This document shows positions 8,074 to 16,390 of a stretch of 64,000 nt of DNA, piece by piece. The notes under the pieces were generated by a model. The model was not told where the DNA came from, searched no databases, and was given only the letters and a program-made list of their open reading frames with translations. The stretch spans positions 1 through 64,000 of the forward strand of contig JAZSRU010000128.1 in the NCBI GenBank assembly GCA_045538635.1. Direction: 5' to 3'. A program made the position numbers and the translations under genes. Origin of the DNA: RGIG5270 sp045538635 (GTDB taxonomy: Bacteria > Verrucomicrobiota > Lentisphaeria > Victivallales > Victivallaceae). The stretch's first letter is position 1. Every line of letters starts with the position of its first letter.

Positions 8074-8095
8074 TCGAATCCCGCCGGGTGTACCA
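8074..8095 (+). repeat. 22-bp direct repeat, copy 2 (partial tRNA-Arg 3' end)
   Basis: Exact copy of the tRNA-Arg 3' end. Upstream bases GGCGTGG also resemble the tRNA T arm (GGCCGTGGG), so it may be an attachment-site scar or the remnant of a decayed tandem tRNA. The interval 7909-8073 has the terminator, a hairpin GCTTTTGC/GCAAAATGC near 8028-8050, and no gene. Confidence 0.8.
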
Positions 8096-8144
8096 TTTTT
8101 TATACTCAAAAGTGGCATTTCTTCCCCAAACTTCCCCATTCAAC

Positions 8145-8173
8145 TTGCAAAGTTAACTTTCGTATGCTATATT
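8145..8173 (+). promoter_or_regulatory. Promoter before a decayed small gene
   Basis: TTGCAA (8145-8150), 17-bp spacer, TATATT (8168-8173). It is about 32 bp upstream of the ATG at 8205. Confidence 0.6.
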
Positions 8174-8204
8174 GTGCCATAATCTGTCAAAACAGGTTAT
8201 TGAA

Positions 8205-8404
8205 ATGAAAATAAACAAAAATATTGCCAAAAGAATGAGTAAACTTCAAGGTTGTTGAACAGCATAAGTGCAGCATAGAACAGTGGAATTGAAGTTTTTC
8301 ACGCAAAAGATAAAATCGGGAAAAACAATTATCGCAATGCTTTTATACATGCGAAAAATTCATCCCTGCTTTATAATTATTTGGCAAAATTGGTGAATGA
8401 ATAA
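8205..8404 (+). pseudogene. Small protein gene broken by two single-base insertions
   Basis: The frame starts MKINKNIAKRMSKLQ and stops soon after. Dropping one G near 8245 continues the reading as VVEQHKCSIEQWN, and dropping one T near 8289 continues it as EVFHAKDKIGKNNYRN, AFIHAKNSSLLYNYLAKLVNE and a stop at 8402-8404. The composite is about 65 residues of normal composition with a promoter and AGGT-like ribosome site. No family recognised. The reconstruction is inference; sequencing error is an alternative. Confidence 0.35.
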
Positions 8405-8421
8405 AAAAAATCTTGAAAAGT

Positions 8422-9384
8422 ATGTTGCGTATTCTGTCGGCAGTGGCAATTTTTTGCGGAATTGTCCTGCTTGTTTATGCGTTATGGCAGCCGGGAAGCA
8501 GCAAGGTATTGCCGAAGTTTGAAAATAATGCGATTTGGCTCGGTCATGGTTGGCTCGGTGATGATTTATGGTTCAAACGCAATAAACGGAATGTTGAAGA
8601 TTTCCGATGTGCAAAAAAAATAGAAAAACTTTTTAATAAACTCGCCGATAATGATATAAAAACTGTTTATCCACACCTTTGCCCTGCGCAATTCAACGGC
8701 AGAATAGCCGCTTATAATGATGAACAAATTGAACGCTTTCTTGATATTGCCGTCAAATATAAAATAAAAGTCATTCCGTGGGTCGGCGGCGTTTTTGAAG
8801 AATCTGCCCGCCCCGCAGATGAAAAATGGCGGCAGAATTTTGTTTCCTCCGTTGCTGAATTATTGCAAAAACATCCGCGATTGGCTGGCGTGCAACTCAA
8901 TATTGAGCCTATGCCGAGTGGGAACCGTGATTTTTTGATCCTGCTGGACGAATTGAATGTTGCCATACAGGGAAAAATTTTGAGTATTGCCGCATATCCG
9001 CCGCCGACAGTCTGGCATCGTTTTCCGTCGGTGCATTGGGATTTGAAGTATCTTGCAGAAGCAGGCAAACGAGCAGATCAGATGGCTGTAATGATGTATG
9101 ATACGGCGATTCCGTACCGGAAATTTTATATAAACCTTTACAAACAATGGATCAATGATTTATCAAAAGCATTGAATGGGATAAATACGGAAATTCTGCT
9201 TGGAATCCCTGCTTATGAAGATGCGGGAGTCGGCTATCATCATCCGGATGTTGAAAATATTTCAGCTGCATTATCTGCAATTTCAGCAAGTAAATTCACC
9301 AAAAATATCAGCGGCATAGCCATTTACTGCGAATGGGAAATGACAACCGGAAAATGGCAAATCTGGCAGGAATACACAAAATAA
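8422..9384 (+). CDS. Secreted or membrane-anchored TIM-barrel protein, glycoside hydrolase-like
   Basis: About 320 residues from the ATG at 8422; an upstream in-frame TTG (8413) is possible and no strong ribosome site is seen. The N-terminus (LRILSAVAIFCGIVLLVYAL) is a signal anchor. The rest has alternating strands and helices with IKTVYPHLCP, KIKVIPWVGG, GVQLNIEPMPSG, SIAAYPPP, MAVMMYDTAI, EILLGIPAY and GIAIYCEWEM. The strand-end acidic residue in GVQLNIEP and the MMYD motif recall GH18-like barrels (DxxDxE and MxYD), but the DxxDxE motif is not intact. Enzyme activity and substrate are unknown. It lies just downstream of the tRNA repeat. Confidence 0.6.
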   Translation: MLRILSAVAIFCGIVLLVYALWQPGSSKVLPKFENNAIWLGHGWLGDDLWFKRNKRNVEDFRCAKKIEKLFNKLADNDIKTVYPHLCPAQFNGRIAAYNDEQIERFLDIAVKYKIKVIPWVGGVFEESARPADEKWRQNFVSSVAELLQKHPRLAGVQLNIEPMPSGNRDFLILLDELNVAIQGKILSIAAYPPPTVWHRFPSVHWDLKYLAEAGKRADQMAVMMYDTAIPYRKFYINLYKQWINDLSKALNGINTEILLGIPAYEDAGVGYHHPDVENISAALSAISASKFTKNISGIAIYCEWEMTTGKWQIWQEYTK

Positions 9385-9420
9385 AACTCCAGCTGCATTT
9401 TTTCAGGGGGAGTTTTATTT
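9383..9420. terminator. Bidirectional terminator between convergent genes
   Basis: AAAACTCC (9383-9390) pairs with GGAGTTTT (9409-9416), with T-rich sequence on both strands. It separates the TIM-barrel gene from the HAD gene. Confidence 0.75.
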
Positions 9421-9428
9421 TATTTGTG

Positions 9429-10145
9429 TTACGCACTCAAAAATTTTACTGCCGCCGGCAATTCACGGAAATTATATATGATATAATCAGCTTCTATATC
9501 AAAACAGCTCTGCTCTCCCTGATTTGAACGGAAAAATACCGTTTTCATCCCCAAGTGATGCGCTCCGTATATATCACGGTACATATCATTGCCGATCAAT
9601 ATAACTTCCTCCGGACTTAATTCCATTCGCTCCAAAACCATTGCAAACATCCGGGGATCAGGTTTTCTGAATCCATATTCACTTGACACTACGCATTTCT
9701 GAAAATATTTATCCAATCCTACCGAGCGCATTTCCGGTATTGCCCAGACTTTCTGTCCATCAGAAACCGCCGCCATCCGGTAATCCCGCTTCAATTCATC
9801 CAGTACATCCCGCACTCCATCGTATAATTCAAGTTTATATCTGCATGCCGCCCGGAAAACTATTGCACAATCCCGCGGATTTGCCGTAACTCTGCCGCCT
9901 TTGCCGTAGCGCAAAATTATTTCTCCGAATAATGCGACAACATCAAATTCAGGAAACTCCTCAAAACTCTCCTTTTTCTGCCGACGCAGCAAAGAAAAAT
10001 ATTCCTCCCGCAATTTATCCGCCGATATCTGCACCCCGTAATAATCCAGAAAATTCGCCGTTACCCGGTATATTTCCCAATCACTTTCTCCGGTATAAAT
10101 GTCAATCACAGTTCCATTCAAATCAAATATCAATCCTTTTATCAT
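9429..10145 (-). CDS. HAD-superfamily hydrolase with variant motif I
   Basis: 238 residues, subfamily IA layout: motif I FDLNGTVID (residues 7-15), cap domain about 16-100, motif II VSDGQ, Lys of motif III in SSEYGFRKPDPRMF, motif IV IGNDMYRDIYGAHHLGMKT. In HAD phosphatases motif I is DxDGT; here the second Asp (acid/base) is Asn, so catalysis may be altered. GAGGAG precedes the ATG. It is 12 bp downstream of an APH-like kinase gene and clearly co-transcribed, suggesting the two act on the same metabolite. Substrate unknown. Confidence 0.85.
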   Translation of the reverse strand: MIKGLIFDLNGTVIDIYTGESDWEIYRVTANFLDYYGVQISADKLREEYFSLLRRQKKESFEEFPEFDVVALFGEIILRYGKGGRVTANPRDCAIVFRAACRYKLELYDGVRDVLDELKRDYRMAAVSDGQKVWAIPEMRSVGLDKYFQKCVVSSEYGFRKPDPRMFAMVLERMELSPEEVILIGNDMYRDIYGAHHLGMKTVFFRSNQGEQSCFDIEADYIIYNFRELPAAVKFLSA

Positions 10146-10157
10146 ATTCAGCTCCTC

Positions 10158-11138
10158 TCATTCCAATATACACTTTGCCTCTTCTATCAACTGCCGTTTG
10201 TAACTCATCGGCAGATAACTGTTCCGCGCTATACGCAGCAGATTCAACCCCATATAAAACGGCAGCCGCGATGCAATCGAATGAAATGCCCGCATACGGT
10301 CAGGAAATCCGCCGCAATACTCATACAGAAAATGTCCGATATACGGCTCTGATGCATACTTGCTGCCGGTACTCCGGAGAAAATAATGCTTCAACTCTCC
10401 CGCGATCCGTCCGACATCAAATACCCTGTCCGTCCTCTGCATCCGCTCCAAATCAAAAGTTATAACATAACTCCCCTCCCCGAAAAAGAAATTTGCCGGT
10501 GTGGCATCACCGTGCACCAGAACTTCCTGATCCTGATACATCAGTTCCATCCGGCGGTATTTATCACATAATGATTTCAAATAATATCGCTCATTGCGGT
10601 CGGCAAGAAAACTCAACTGCGCTACAACATGCTCAAAATAATTGCATACTTTATGAAAATCCACCATCACGGCCTGTGCGGACCGGTTATGCACCGTTGC
10701 CAGGAAATTTGCCAATGCGCTCAACTTGGAATAAAGATATTTGCTGTCATTATGCTGTATTGTGCGCATTATGACCTCATCAAGTGTTTCCCCGAAACAA
10801 TATTCTGTAATCAGCAGGCAGTTTAAATTTTCATTACACCCGAGCGCACGCGCCGTATAATGGCAATTCCCAAGATACTTACGGAATTCATTGATATTGT
10901 TATACTCATGGTACATTTTACGCCTTGCCCGGTCAAAATCGCCGTCAGGCACAGAAAAAAATTTGCCGACCGCGCGCGCCCCGCTTTCCCGGTCCTCGTA
11001 AATGTAAACAGCATGCGATGAATGACATCCGAAAACCCGGAAACCCTTTCTGCCGCTCCCCCCGATTTGCGGCATGATTTCATAACGCAGGTAATCAAAT
11101 AATGGATCGCAAGCAGACAAATGCCCCAGATATTCCAT
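10158..11138 (-). CDS. Aminoglycoside phosphotransferase (APH)-family small-molecule kinase
   Basis: 326 residues. The kinase-like C-lobe has the Brenner motif HGDATPANFF (H-x-D-x4-N), then a metal-binding DLERM in VITFDLERMQRTD. The N-lobe has ARAVGKFFSVPD as the probable ATP Lys, and LLITEYCFGETLDEV as hinge. Family members phosphorylate hydroxyl groups of sugars, choline, amino acids or drugs. Context (a HAD protein 12 bp on) favours a metabolic kinase over drug resistance. AAGGAG precedes the ATG and can be masked by an upstream complementary segment. Confidence 0.8.
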   Translation of the reverse strand: MEYLGHLSACDPLFDYLRYEIMPQIGGSGRKGFRVFGCHSSHAVYIYEDRESGARAVGKFFSVPDGDFDRARRKMYHEYNNINEFRKYLGNCHYTARALGCNENLNCLLITEYCFGETLDEVIMRTIQHNDSKYLYSKLSALANFLATVHNRSAQAVMVDFHKVCNYFEHVVAQLSFLADRNERYYLKSLCDKYRRMELMYQDQEVLVHGDATPANFFFGEGSYVITFDLERMQRTDRVFDVGRIAGELKHYFLRSTGSKYASEPYIGHFLYEYCGGFPDRMRAFHSIASRLPFYMGLNLLRIARNSYLPMSYKRQLIEEAKCILE

Positions 11139-11190
11139 AAAAACTCCTTTTTTCCGGCAAAAAATACCATAATTTATCCGAGGAGTTTTT
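11139..11190 (-). promoter_or_regulatory. Leader hairpin covering the kinase ribosome-binding site
   Basis: In the minus-strand transcript AAAAACTCCT (11181-11190) is complementary over 10 bases to AGGAGTTTTT (11139-11148), which includes the Shine-Dalgarno sequence next to the kinase ATG. CGG and CCG can extend it inward. Folding would block ribosome binding. The regulatory role is inferred. Confidence 0.4.
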
Positions 11191-11267
11191 TTAAAATAAC
11201 CTTGTTCCGCCGCTTTGCAACCCGTAAAATAAAAAAGAAAAAAGTTATCACCGGCAAAAAACTGTAT

Positions 11268-11302
11268 AAAAAAAGTCTGTCCGCAAACAAATTACGGACA
11301 GA
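11268..11302 (-). terminator. Minus-strand terminator
   Basis: TCTGTCCG (11276-11283) pairs with CGGACAGA (11295-11302); on the minus strand the stem is followed by CTTTTTTTAT. It ends the metallophosphoesterase transcript about 270 bp after its stop. The DNA from 11303 to 11570 has no convincing gene. Confidence 0.75.
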
Positions 11303-11570
11303 TATAAGCAAAATATTATTTCAAAATACTCTATAATGAGCATTGACTGATTATTTAAAAAAACAAGAGTCTTGAGGAATAGTGAATTGCGTAGGCAACG
11401 AACGGCAATACTCCAATCGGCTATTCGCGGTAAAAGATTTAATTCATCATTCCTTCCCTGAATGGAAGGTTGAAGCAAATACTTCACCGCAAATAATGCC
11501 TGCCCCGCACCGGACGCTGCCACTCACGCGTCAGCGTCATACTGTGTTCGGTACAGAGCCTTTATTTTTA

Positions 11571-12872
11571 TCACATCTTGGCATACGGTCTGAATTCAGG
11601 CTCCGGAGTATCATGCAATGCCATATAACAGCAGGCATGACCGAGTGCCGGAGCTTCCTGCTTCAAAACAACTTTGCGGAAAGGTCTGTCAGAACCGCTG
11701 CCGAAAGAACCGCTTGCAATCAGATTATCTCCGGCTTCGCCCTCTGCAACAACTTCTTCCGTACCGTCAACACCTTCCAGCAAAAGCTTCCACGGAGTTG
11801 TTGAACGGAAATTGACCGAAAACCAGACTTCCTTTTCCGGCAGAAATTCAGGCGGCATCGCCCAGCTCAAACCGCCGACGCCGTCAGGATTATGCCATCC
11901 CCAATGGGTCCGAACCGGAAGTGCATCATCCCAGAAACCTTTATCCCGCAAAACCCAGAATGTGTTTTCTGCAAGCGCACCATCCGCACACCAGTAATGA
12001 AGATCAAGCGGAGTAACATCAAACATCCCGCGATAACCTTCAGGAATATTCGTGCGGGTATGATTATCCAGCGGCTCAATGTAAGTGATTTTGCCGTTTT
12101 CAACCTCGACAAAACGCGACTCGCCCAGAGCTCCGGTCAAAACGATTTTTTTGCCGTTCCAATCCCATGCACTGTTGAAATGCAGATGTGCGGCAAATAC
12201 ACCGATAACTTTCTCATTGTGTATAACTTCCTGAATCAGCGGACCGGAATCCCACAGCAGACAACATGCATCATCATGGCAGCCGCCGGGAATAATATGA
12301 GTATGCAGCTGGATGATTACCGGCAATTCAGAGGAATCAATAGTCTGCTTCATCCACTTCTGCTGAGCTTCACCCAACTGATGAGTGGAGGCATCAAGCA
12401 CTATGAAACGAACTCCGCATTTTTCAAAGTAAAAATAAGGTCCGAGCCCGTCATAAGCAACAATAACAGGCGGTTGTGCCGTGCGGTTGTAAGGTTCAGG
12501 CAGATTCTGCTGCATGGAGAAACATTTTGTATTGGCATTGAGCATTTCAAACCAGTTGGTCGTCCATATCCAGACCGGATATTCGCCGGGATGAAAATTG
12601 AGTTCGATATCTTCCGGAAACCATGAACGCATTGTCTGCATATAATCACCCATATCATGATTGCCGCGAATGAGAATACATTTCTCCTTGATGGGAGAAT
12701 AGAGTTCAATAAAACGGGCATATTGTTCCGGGCGTCCGGCATCAGTCAAATCGCCGCAGACGATGACCATATCCGCTTCTTCTGCGCGTTTGATAATTTT
12801 TTCACTGGCTTTTTTTTCATACTCCGCAGAGGAAGTACCGATATGCAAATCGCCTACATAAAGAATCTTCAT
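11571..12872 (-). CDS. Calcineurin-like metallophosphoesterase with C-terminal extension
   Basis: 433 residues. The metal-binding motifs are complete in the first 270: GDLHIG (residues 7-12), VCGDLTDAG, IRGNHDMGD, LHTHIIPGG and FAAHLH. Beyond about residue 275 is a domain of 150 residues with many Trp and aromatic residues (FWVLRDKGFWDD, THWGWHNPDG, WFSVNFRSTTPWKL) that I do not recognise; it may bind carbohydrate. No signal peptide, so cytoplasmic. GGAG precedes the ATG. It has its own unit: a terminator separates it from the enolase gene upstream. A near-palindrome GCCGGAATTCCCGGC (12920-12934) in its leader could bind a regulator. Confidence 0.8.
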   Translation of the reverse strand: MKILYVGDLHIGTSSAEYEKKASEKIIKRAEEADMVIVCGDLTDAGRPEQYARFIELYSPIKEKCILIRGNHDMGDYMQTMRSWFPEDIELNFHPGEYPVWIWTTNWFEMLNANTKCFSMQQNLPEPYNRTAQPPVIVAYDGLGPYFYFEKCGVRFIVLDASTHQLGEAQQKWMKQTIDSSELPVIIQLHTHIIPGGCHDDACCLLWDSGPLIQEVIHNEKVIGVFAAHLHFNSAWDWNGKKIVLTGALGESRFVEVENGKITYIEPLDNHTRTNIPEGYRGMFDVTPLDLHYWCADGALAENTFWVLRDKGFWDDALPVRTHWGWHNPDGVGGLSWAMPPEFLPEKEVWFSVNFRSTTPWKLLLEGVDGTEEVVAEGEAGDNLIASGSFGSGSDRPFRKVVLKQEAPALGHACCYMALHDTPEPEFRPYAKM

Positions 12873-13000
12873 ATAACCATACTCCGATATTTTGATTTAT
12901 ATAAAAGCTGTATAATTCTGCCGGAATTCCCGGCACCTGATAAAATTAGCATTGAAATAATGTTTTGTCAAACAGAAAAAAAGAAATATAAGAAACAATA

Positions 13001-13048
13001 TAAAAAAATGCAGTCAACGCCTTCTCAAGCAGACGCCAACTGCATTTT
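13001..13048 (-). terminator. Terminator of the nagB-to-enolase operon
   Basis: AAAATGCAGT (13005-13014) pairs with ACTGCATTTT (13039-13048), followed on the minus strand by a T-run. It lies 14 bp after the enolase-superfamily gene. Confidence 0.85.
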
Positions 13049-13061
13049 ACAAATCAATTTT

Positions 13062-14375
13062 TTACAAAACACCGGCAATATCTCCGGATTGATAACCAAG
13101 TCCGGTTCCATCCAGAGTCGAAAGATCAACCATACCGCCGGTGCGTTTATACAACGCCGGATGACGGACGGCAAAATCTTTGGATACTTCGGGATAAAAT
13201 TGCGGTGCATTGCACTCGACGCCCATGATAGTACCGATATACTGTGCGAGCCGGACATGCGGGATCATTGCCAGCATCGGATTGGAAAGATCCTGAACCA
13301 TGAGCTGCATTTTATTTTCTTTTGCCCAGCAAGCGGAAAGAAGTGCGCCTGTTTGAGTTTTGCAAACTTTCAAAGCAACCCCGTTCCAGCCGAGTTGCCA
13401 GCCGAGCTTTACAAATTTCCAGTCATGCGCACTCTCGTCCATAAAAACCGCTTTGCGCGCAGAAACGCTGTGAATATCAATCTGATTTGCCTCCAGATCA
13501 TACGGGAAAGGCTGTTCGACATAAAGCACTTTGTCATAAATTGAAGGCGCGATATCTTTCAATTCATCCAGAATACAATTTACATAATCCGGAGTTTTGA
13601 CCAGACAATTGAAATCCGGAGAGAGATGTTTGACTCCATACTTTTCCGCAATTTCTCCAACTTTGAGCATCCGCTCCAAATCCCAGTCATGATCACTGCC
13701 GGTAAGTTTGATTTTCAGACAGAAAAGTCCGTCAGACTGCAGCCATTCCTCCAATGTAACCGGATAACCGTCAGCAGGTTCAGCTCCGGTACGCTCCGCA
13801 TCTGTCAGCAGATCCTTGCCGCCGACCAGATGCCATACCGGAAGTTTCTCCTGAATTTCAGAAACAAAATAATCTGCCGGGTATTTACCGCTGAATTTCT
13901 CATCCCCGTAAAAATGCGCCAGATCATGATTCATATATTCTGAATTGTAAGTGTCGTATGTATTTACACCGTTCACTCTGCCGAAAGCATCATGAAGCGC
14001 GATATCAAATACGCTGTTGCAGATCAATGCTGCAAGATGCGGGATATCCGATGGAAGCTTGAAGTCATTGCCGTGTGTCATATGATCTTTGAACTCGCCG
14101 CAAATCCACATGGGAGCAAGACGGCGGCAGAATTCAATCATCTGCTCTTCGCGGTACTCAAAAGTCAAATCTCCGCTCGGCCACCCCCAGCCTACACTCA
14201 AAGGCGTTTCTCCATAACCGTCGGCAGTTTTACCGTCGCGGTTTCTGACTGTCATTCTGACTCTGGCGCAAGTGATCGATTCAATAACTGATGTTCCGAA
14301 TTTCAGCGGCAGACGCATTTTGATCGGCAAAAAACCAACCTTTACATCAACAATACAAACATCACTGTTTTTCAT
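13062..14375 (-). CDS. Enolase-superfamily enzyme, mandelate racemase/muconate lactonizing group
   Basis: 437 residues. The N-terminal capping domain (about 1-130) precedes a TIM barrel with the K-x-K motif LKIKLTG at strand 2, metal ligands in SPDFNC, YVEQPFP and FMDESAHD, and a Lys in GVALKVCKTQTGAL at strand 6. This Lys arrangement is that of the MLE subgroup, which includes dipeptide epimerases and muconate cycloisomerases. The protein is longer than usual (350-370). It is the last gene of the nagB operon, next to a D-aminopeptidase, so a dipeptide or sugar-acid substrate is plausible but not shown. GAGG precedes the ATG. Confidence 0.8.
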   Translation of the reverse strand: MKNSDVCIVDVKVGFLPIKMRLPLKFGTSVIESITCARVRMTVRNRDGKTADGYGETPLSVGWGWPSGDLTFEYREEQMIEFCRRLAPMWICGEFKDHMTHGNDFKLPSDIPHLAALICNSVFDIALHDAFGRVNGVNTYDTYNSEYMNHDLAHFYGDEKFSGKYPADYFVSEIQEKLPVWHLVGGKDLLTDAERTGAEPADGYPVTLEEWLQSDGLFCLKIKLTGSDHDWDLERMLKVGEIAEKYGVKHLSPDFNCLVKTPDYVNCILDELKDIAPSIYDKVLYVEQPFPYDLEANQIDIHSVSARKAVFMDESAHDWKFVKLGWQLGWNGVALKVCKTQTGALLSACWAKENKMQLMVQDLSNPMLAMIPHVRLAQYIGTIMGVECNAPQFYPEVSKDFAVRHPALYKRTGGMVDLSTLDGTGLGYQSGDIAGVL

Positions 14376-14385
14376 TCAAACCTCA

Positions 14386-15204
14386 TCATGGAAAAACAAA
14401 ACCATACGGTTCTTCACTGTCAAAACGGGTCCACGGCATTGATTTTTCATATTTCAAAAATGCCTCATTTATCGTATCTGCAATAACGGCTTCTCCAATC
14501 TGCTGCAAAGGAGGAACATGCTTATCGCTGTCAAAAAGTGCAAGTTTCAACGGTCCTTTGATTTTGAAAGGTTCAACTTTGCCGATATTTGCCAATGCTT
14601 TTTTAACTTTTTCGGCAATCAATGCACAACTTGCCGCCGGAATCATGGAACAAGCCTGATGCGGTGCAAGGGCCTCTTTGACCACAGCAGTTTCCACTCC
14701 GGGTATCTTGGAGGTAAATTCTGCACAGATTTTATCATCGCCTGAAACCATAATGACCGGAACATTGAAATCTCCGGCGATCGCCGCCGCCATGGTGCCT
14801 TCACTCAATGAAATATCACCATCATTGACCTGCCACAGAGAATGCGGAGTTATCGCAAATTTCGTTCCCCCCATCGCATGCAGACCGATCATGATCATTG
14901 CATCAAAGGATGAATCAAGCTTGGGCAGCCAATGCGGCCCTGAACAGTTATCGCCGTGAATGATTCTGCAGCGCGGATCAAGTTCCTCAAAAATAATATT
15001 GTAACCTGTTCCATGGCTGTCATTTACATAAACTTCATCAGCACCTGCCGCGAAAGCCGCCTGAACTGCCGCATTCACCTCGGCAGTAAGCAGTTTATAC
15101 ATCCGCTGGCGGTGCAGAATATTTTCATAATTTGCATTTTTGCGGTCCTCAAAAAAACAGAATCCGGCAACTCCTTCAATGTCAGTTTGAATATAAATTT
15201 TCAT
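14386..15204 (-). CDS. dppA: Peptidase M55 family D-aminopeptidase (DppA-like)
   Basis: 272 residues from MKIYIQTDIEGVAG; this ATG has GAGG 7 nt upstream and lies 1 nt after the previous stop, better than an ATG four codons earlier. Motifs of the zinc-dependent M55 fold: TDIEGVAG (D8, E10 metal ligands), YVNDSHGTG, IIHGDN, MIGLHAMGG and FAITPHSLW. DppA releases D-Ala from D-peptides such as those in peptidoglycan. Placement among nagA/nagB and an enolase-superfamily gene fits cell-wall or D-peptide use. Confidence 0.88.
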   Translation of the reverse strand: MKIYIQTDIEGVAGFCFFEDRKNANYENILHRQRMYKLLTAEVNAAVQAAFAAGADEVYVNDSHGTGYNIIFEELDPRCRIIHGDNCSGPHWLPKLDSSFDAMIMIGLHAMGGTKFAITPHSLWQVNDGDISLSEGTMAAAIAGDFNVPVIMVSGDDKICAEFTSKIPGVETAVVKEALAPHQACSMIPAASCALIAEKVKKALANIGKVEPFKIKGPLKLALFDSDKHVPPLQQIGEAVIADTINEAFLKYEKSMPWTRFDSEEPYGFVFP

Positions 15205-15205
15205 T

Positions 15206-16366
15206 TCAAACCTCATCTATTTTTACAATTCTGCCTTCAGCGGCACTCTTGACAGCTGCAAAAGCAATCCTGGTCGCCATAACAGCGGCATCAACTCCGC
15301 AGACTTCTCCGCGTTCACCGTTGATCTCATCAGCGAAAAGATCAATTGCAATGGCATGACCTTTGTTTGGTTCGGCAGTAAACTGCAGCATGGCATCATT
15401 TTTCTCTGCCGCCTCTGCGCATGCTGCTGCTTTTTTAGCCAGCCAGCCGTTGATTCCGCCCTCTATTCCGACTTCAGGATGTTTATCATTCAACAACGGA
15501 TATTTGATAACCGCAGGCACATCAGGAATACCGCAGGTACGGACTTCGCACATATGATCTACAACTACTACTGCACCGTTGCCCATTGCTTCATAAAGTT
15601 CTTTGGGATAGCCGAAAGTTCCATTTGCGCAAAGGTTCAGAGAGGCGATTTCACCTGTTTTGTATTTGATAATGATCGCATGATTGAGCATCCCGGTTTC
15701 CATAGCGACAACTTCTTCGGGTTCAGCATCCATAAACCAGTTGCAGATATCAGTAAAATGCGTCATTTCAAAAAGCATCGGACCATGCGGAGCCTGAGTT
15801 TTGTCAAAAACCCAGCTTTTCCAGCTGTACCAGTCATCATTGATACGGACATTGAAAGAAGCTTTGCCGTCGCTTTCGAGCTGCGGACGGTCCTTTTCAC
15901 GATACCATCTCCATTTGCACTGCTTATTATCCTGCATCTGCTGACGGAAAATACGGTGAGCTTCAATCATTGCCGGACTGCTGCGGCGGTTATGTCCGAC
16001 ACAGAACGGAATATTATATTTATGAACTATCTTCTGGATTTCGTACATTTCGGGCAGATTGGCGGCGAGCGGTTTTTCGACATAAACAGCCTTGCCGTTT
16101 TCAGCGGCAAATTCGATAACCGGCTTGCGCAATTTTTCAGTAGTTGCCAGACAGATCGCATCTACATTGGGATCGAGAATAACAGCTTTCCAATCTTTGG
16201 AAATGACAGGAACATTGTATTTTTCCTTGCACTCCTGCAATGCTTCATCAGAGAGATCACAGCAGGCATAAAGATTGACTTTTTCAGACTTGGCGATATT
16301 GGGAATGTGCTGCTGACGCGCCAACGCACCGCAGCCGATCACTGCAAAATTGATTTTCTTACTCAT
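15206..16366 (-). CDS. Gfo/Idh/MocA-family oxidoreductase (first of two)
   Basis: 386 residues from MSKKINFAVIGCGALA, chosen because AAAGG lies 7 nt upstream. The N-terminal Rossmann fold binds NAD(P) through GCGALARQQHIPN; the catalytic-loop motif is YVEKPLAANL, followed by GHNRRSSPA. The C-terminal beta-sheet domain carries HGPMLFEMTHFTDICNWFM. Such enzymes oxidise or reduce sugars and sugar derivatives, often with inositol- or amino-sugar-type substrates. It is followed by dppA after 1 nt and preceded by a second family member, a pairing common in PVC bacteria. Confidence 0.9.
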   Translation of the reverse strand: MSKKINFAVIGCGALARQQHIPNIAKSEKVNLYACCDLSDEALQECKEKYNVPVISKDWKAVILDPNVDAICLATTEKLRKPVIEFAAENGKAVYVEKPLAANLPEMYEIQKIVHKYNIPFCVGHNRRSSPAMIEAHRIFRQQMQDNKQCKWRWYREKDRPQLESDGKASFNVRINDDWYSWKSWVFDKTQAPHGPMLFEMTHFTDICNWFMDAEPEEVVAMETGMLNHAIIIKYKTGEIASLNLCANGTFGYPKELYEAMGNGAVVVVDHMCEVRTCGIPDVPAVIKYPLLNDKHPEVGIEGGINGWLAKKAAACAEAAEKNDAMLQFTAEPNKGHAIAIDLFADEINGERGEVCGVDAAVMATRIAFAAVKSAAEGRIVKIDEV

Positions 16367-16390
16367 ATTAAAACCTTTCATAAAAAGTTG

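Noticed and set aside
10158..11138. Aminoglycoside resistance gene
   Set aside because: The APH fold is shared by many metabolic kinases, and the neighbour is a HAD protein, not a resistance cassette.
11248..11523. Minus-strand frame of 91 codons between the kinase and metallophosphoesterase genes
   Set aside because: No ribosome site, odd composition, and it runs across the terminator hairpin at 11268-11302.
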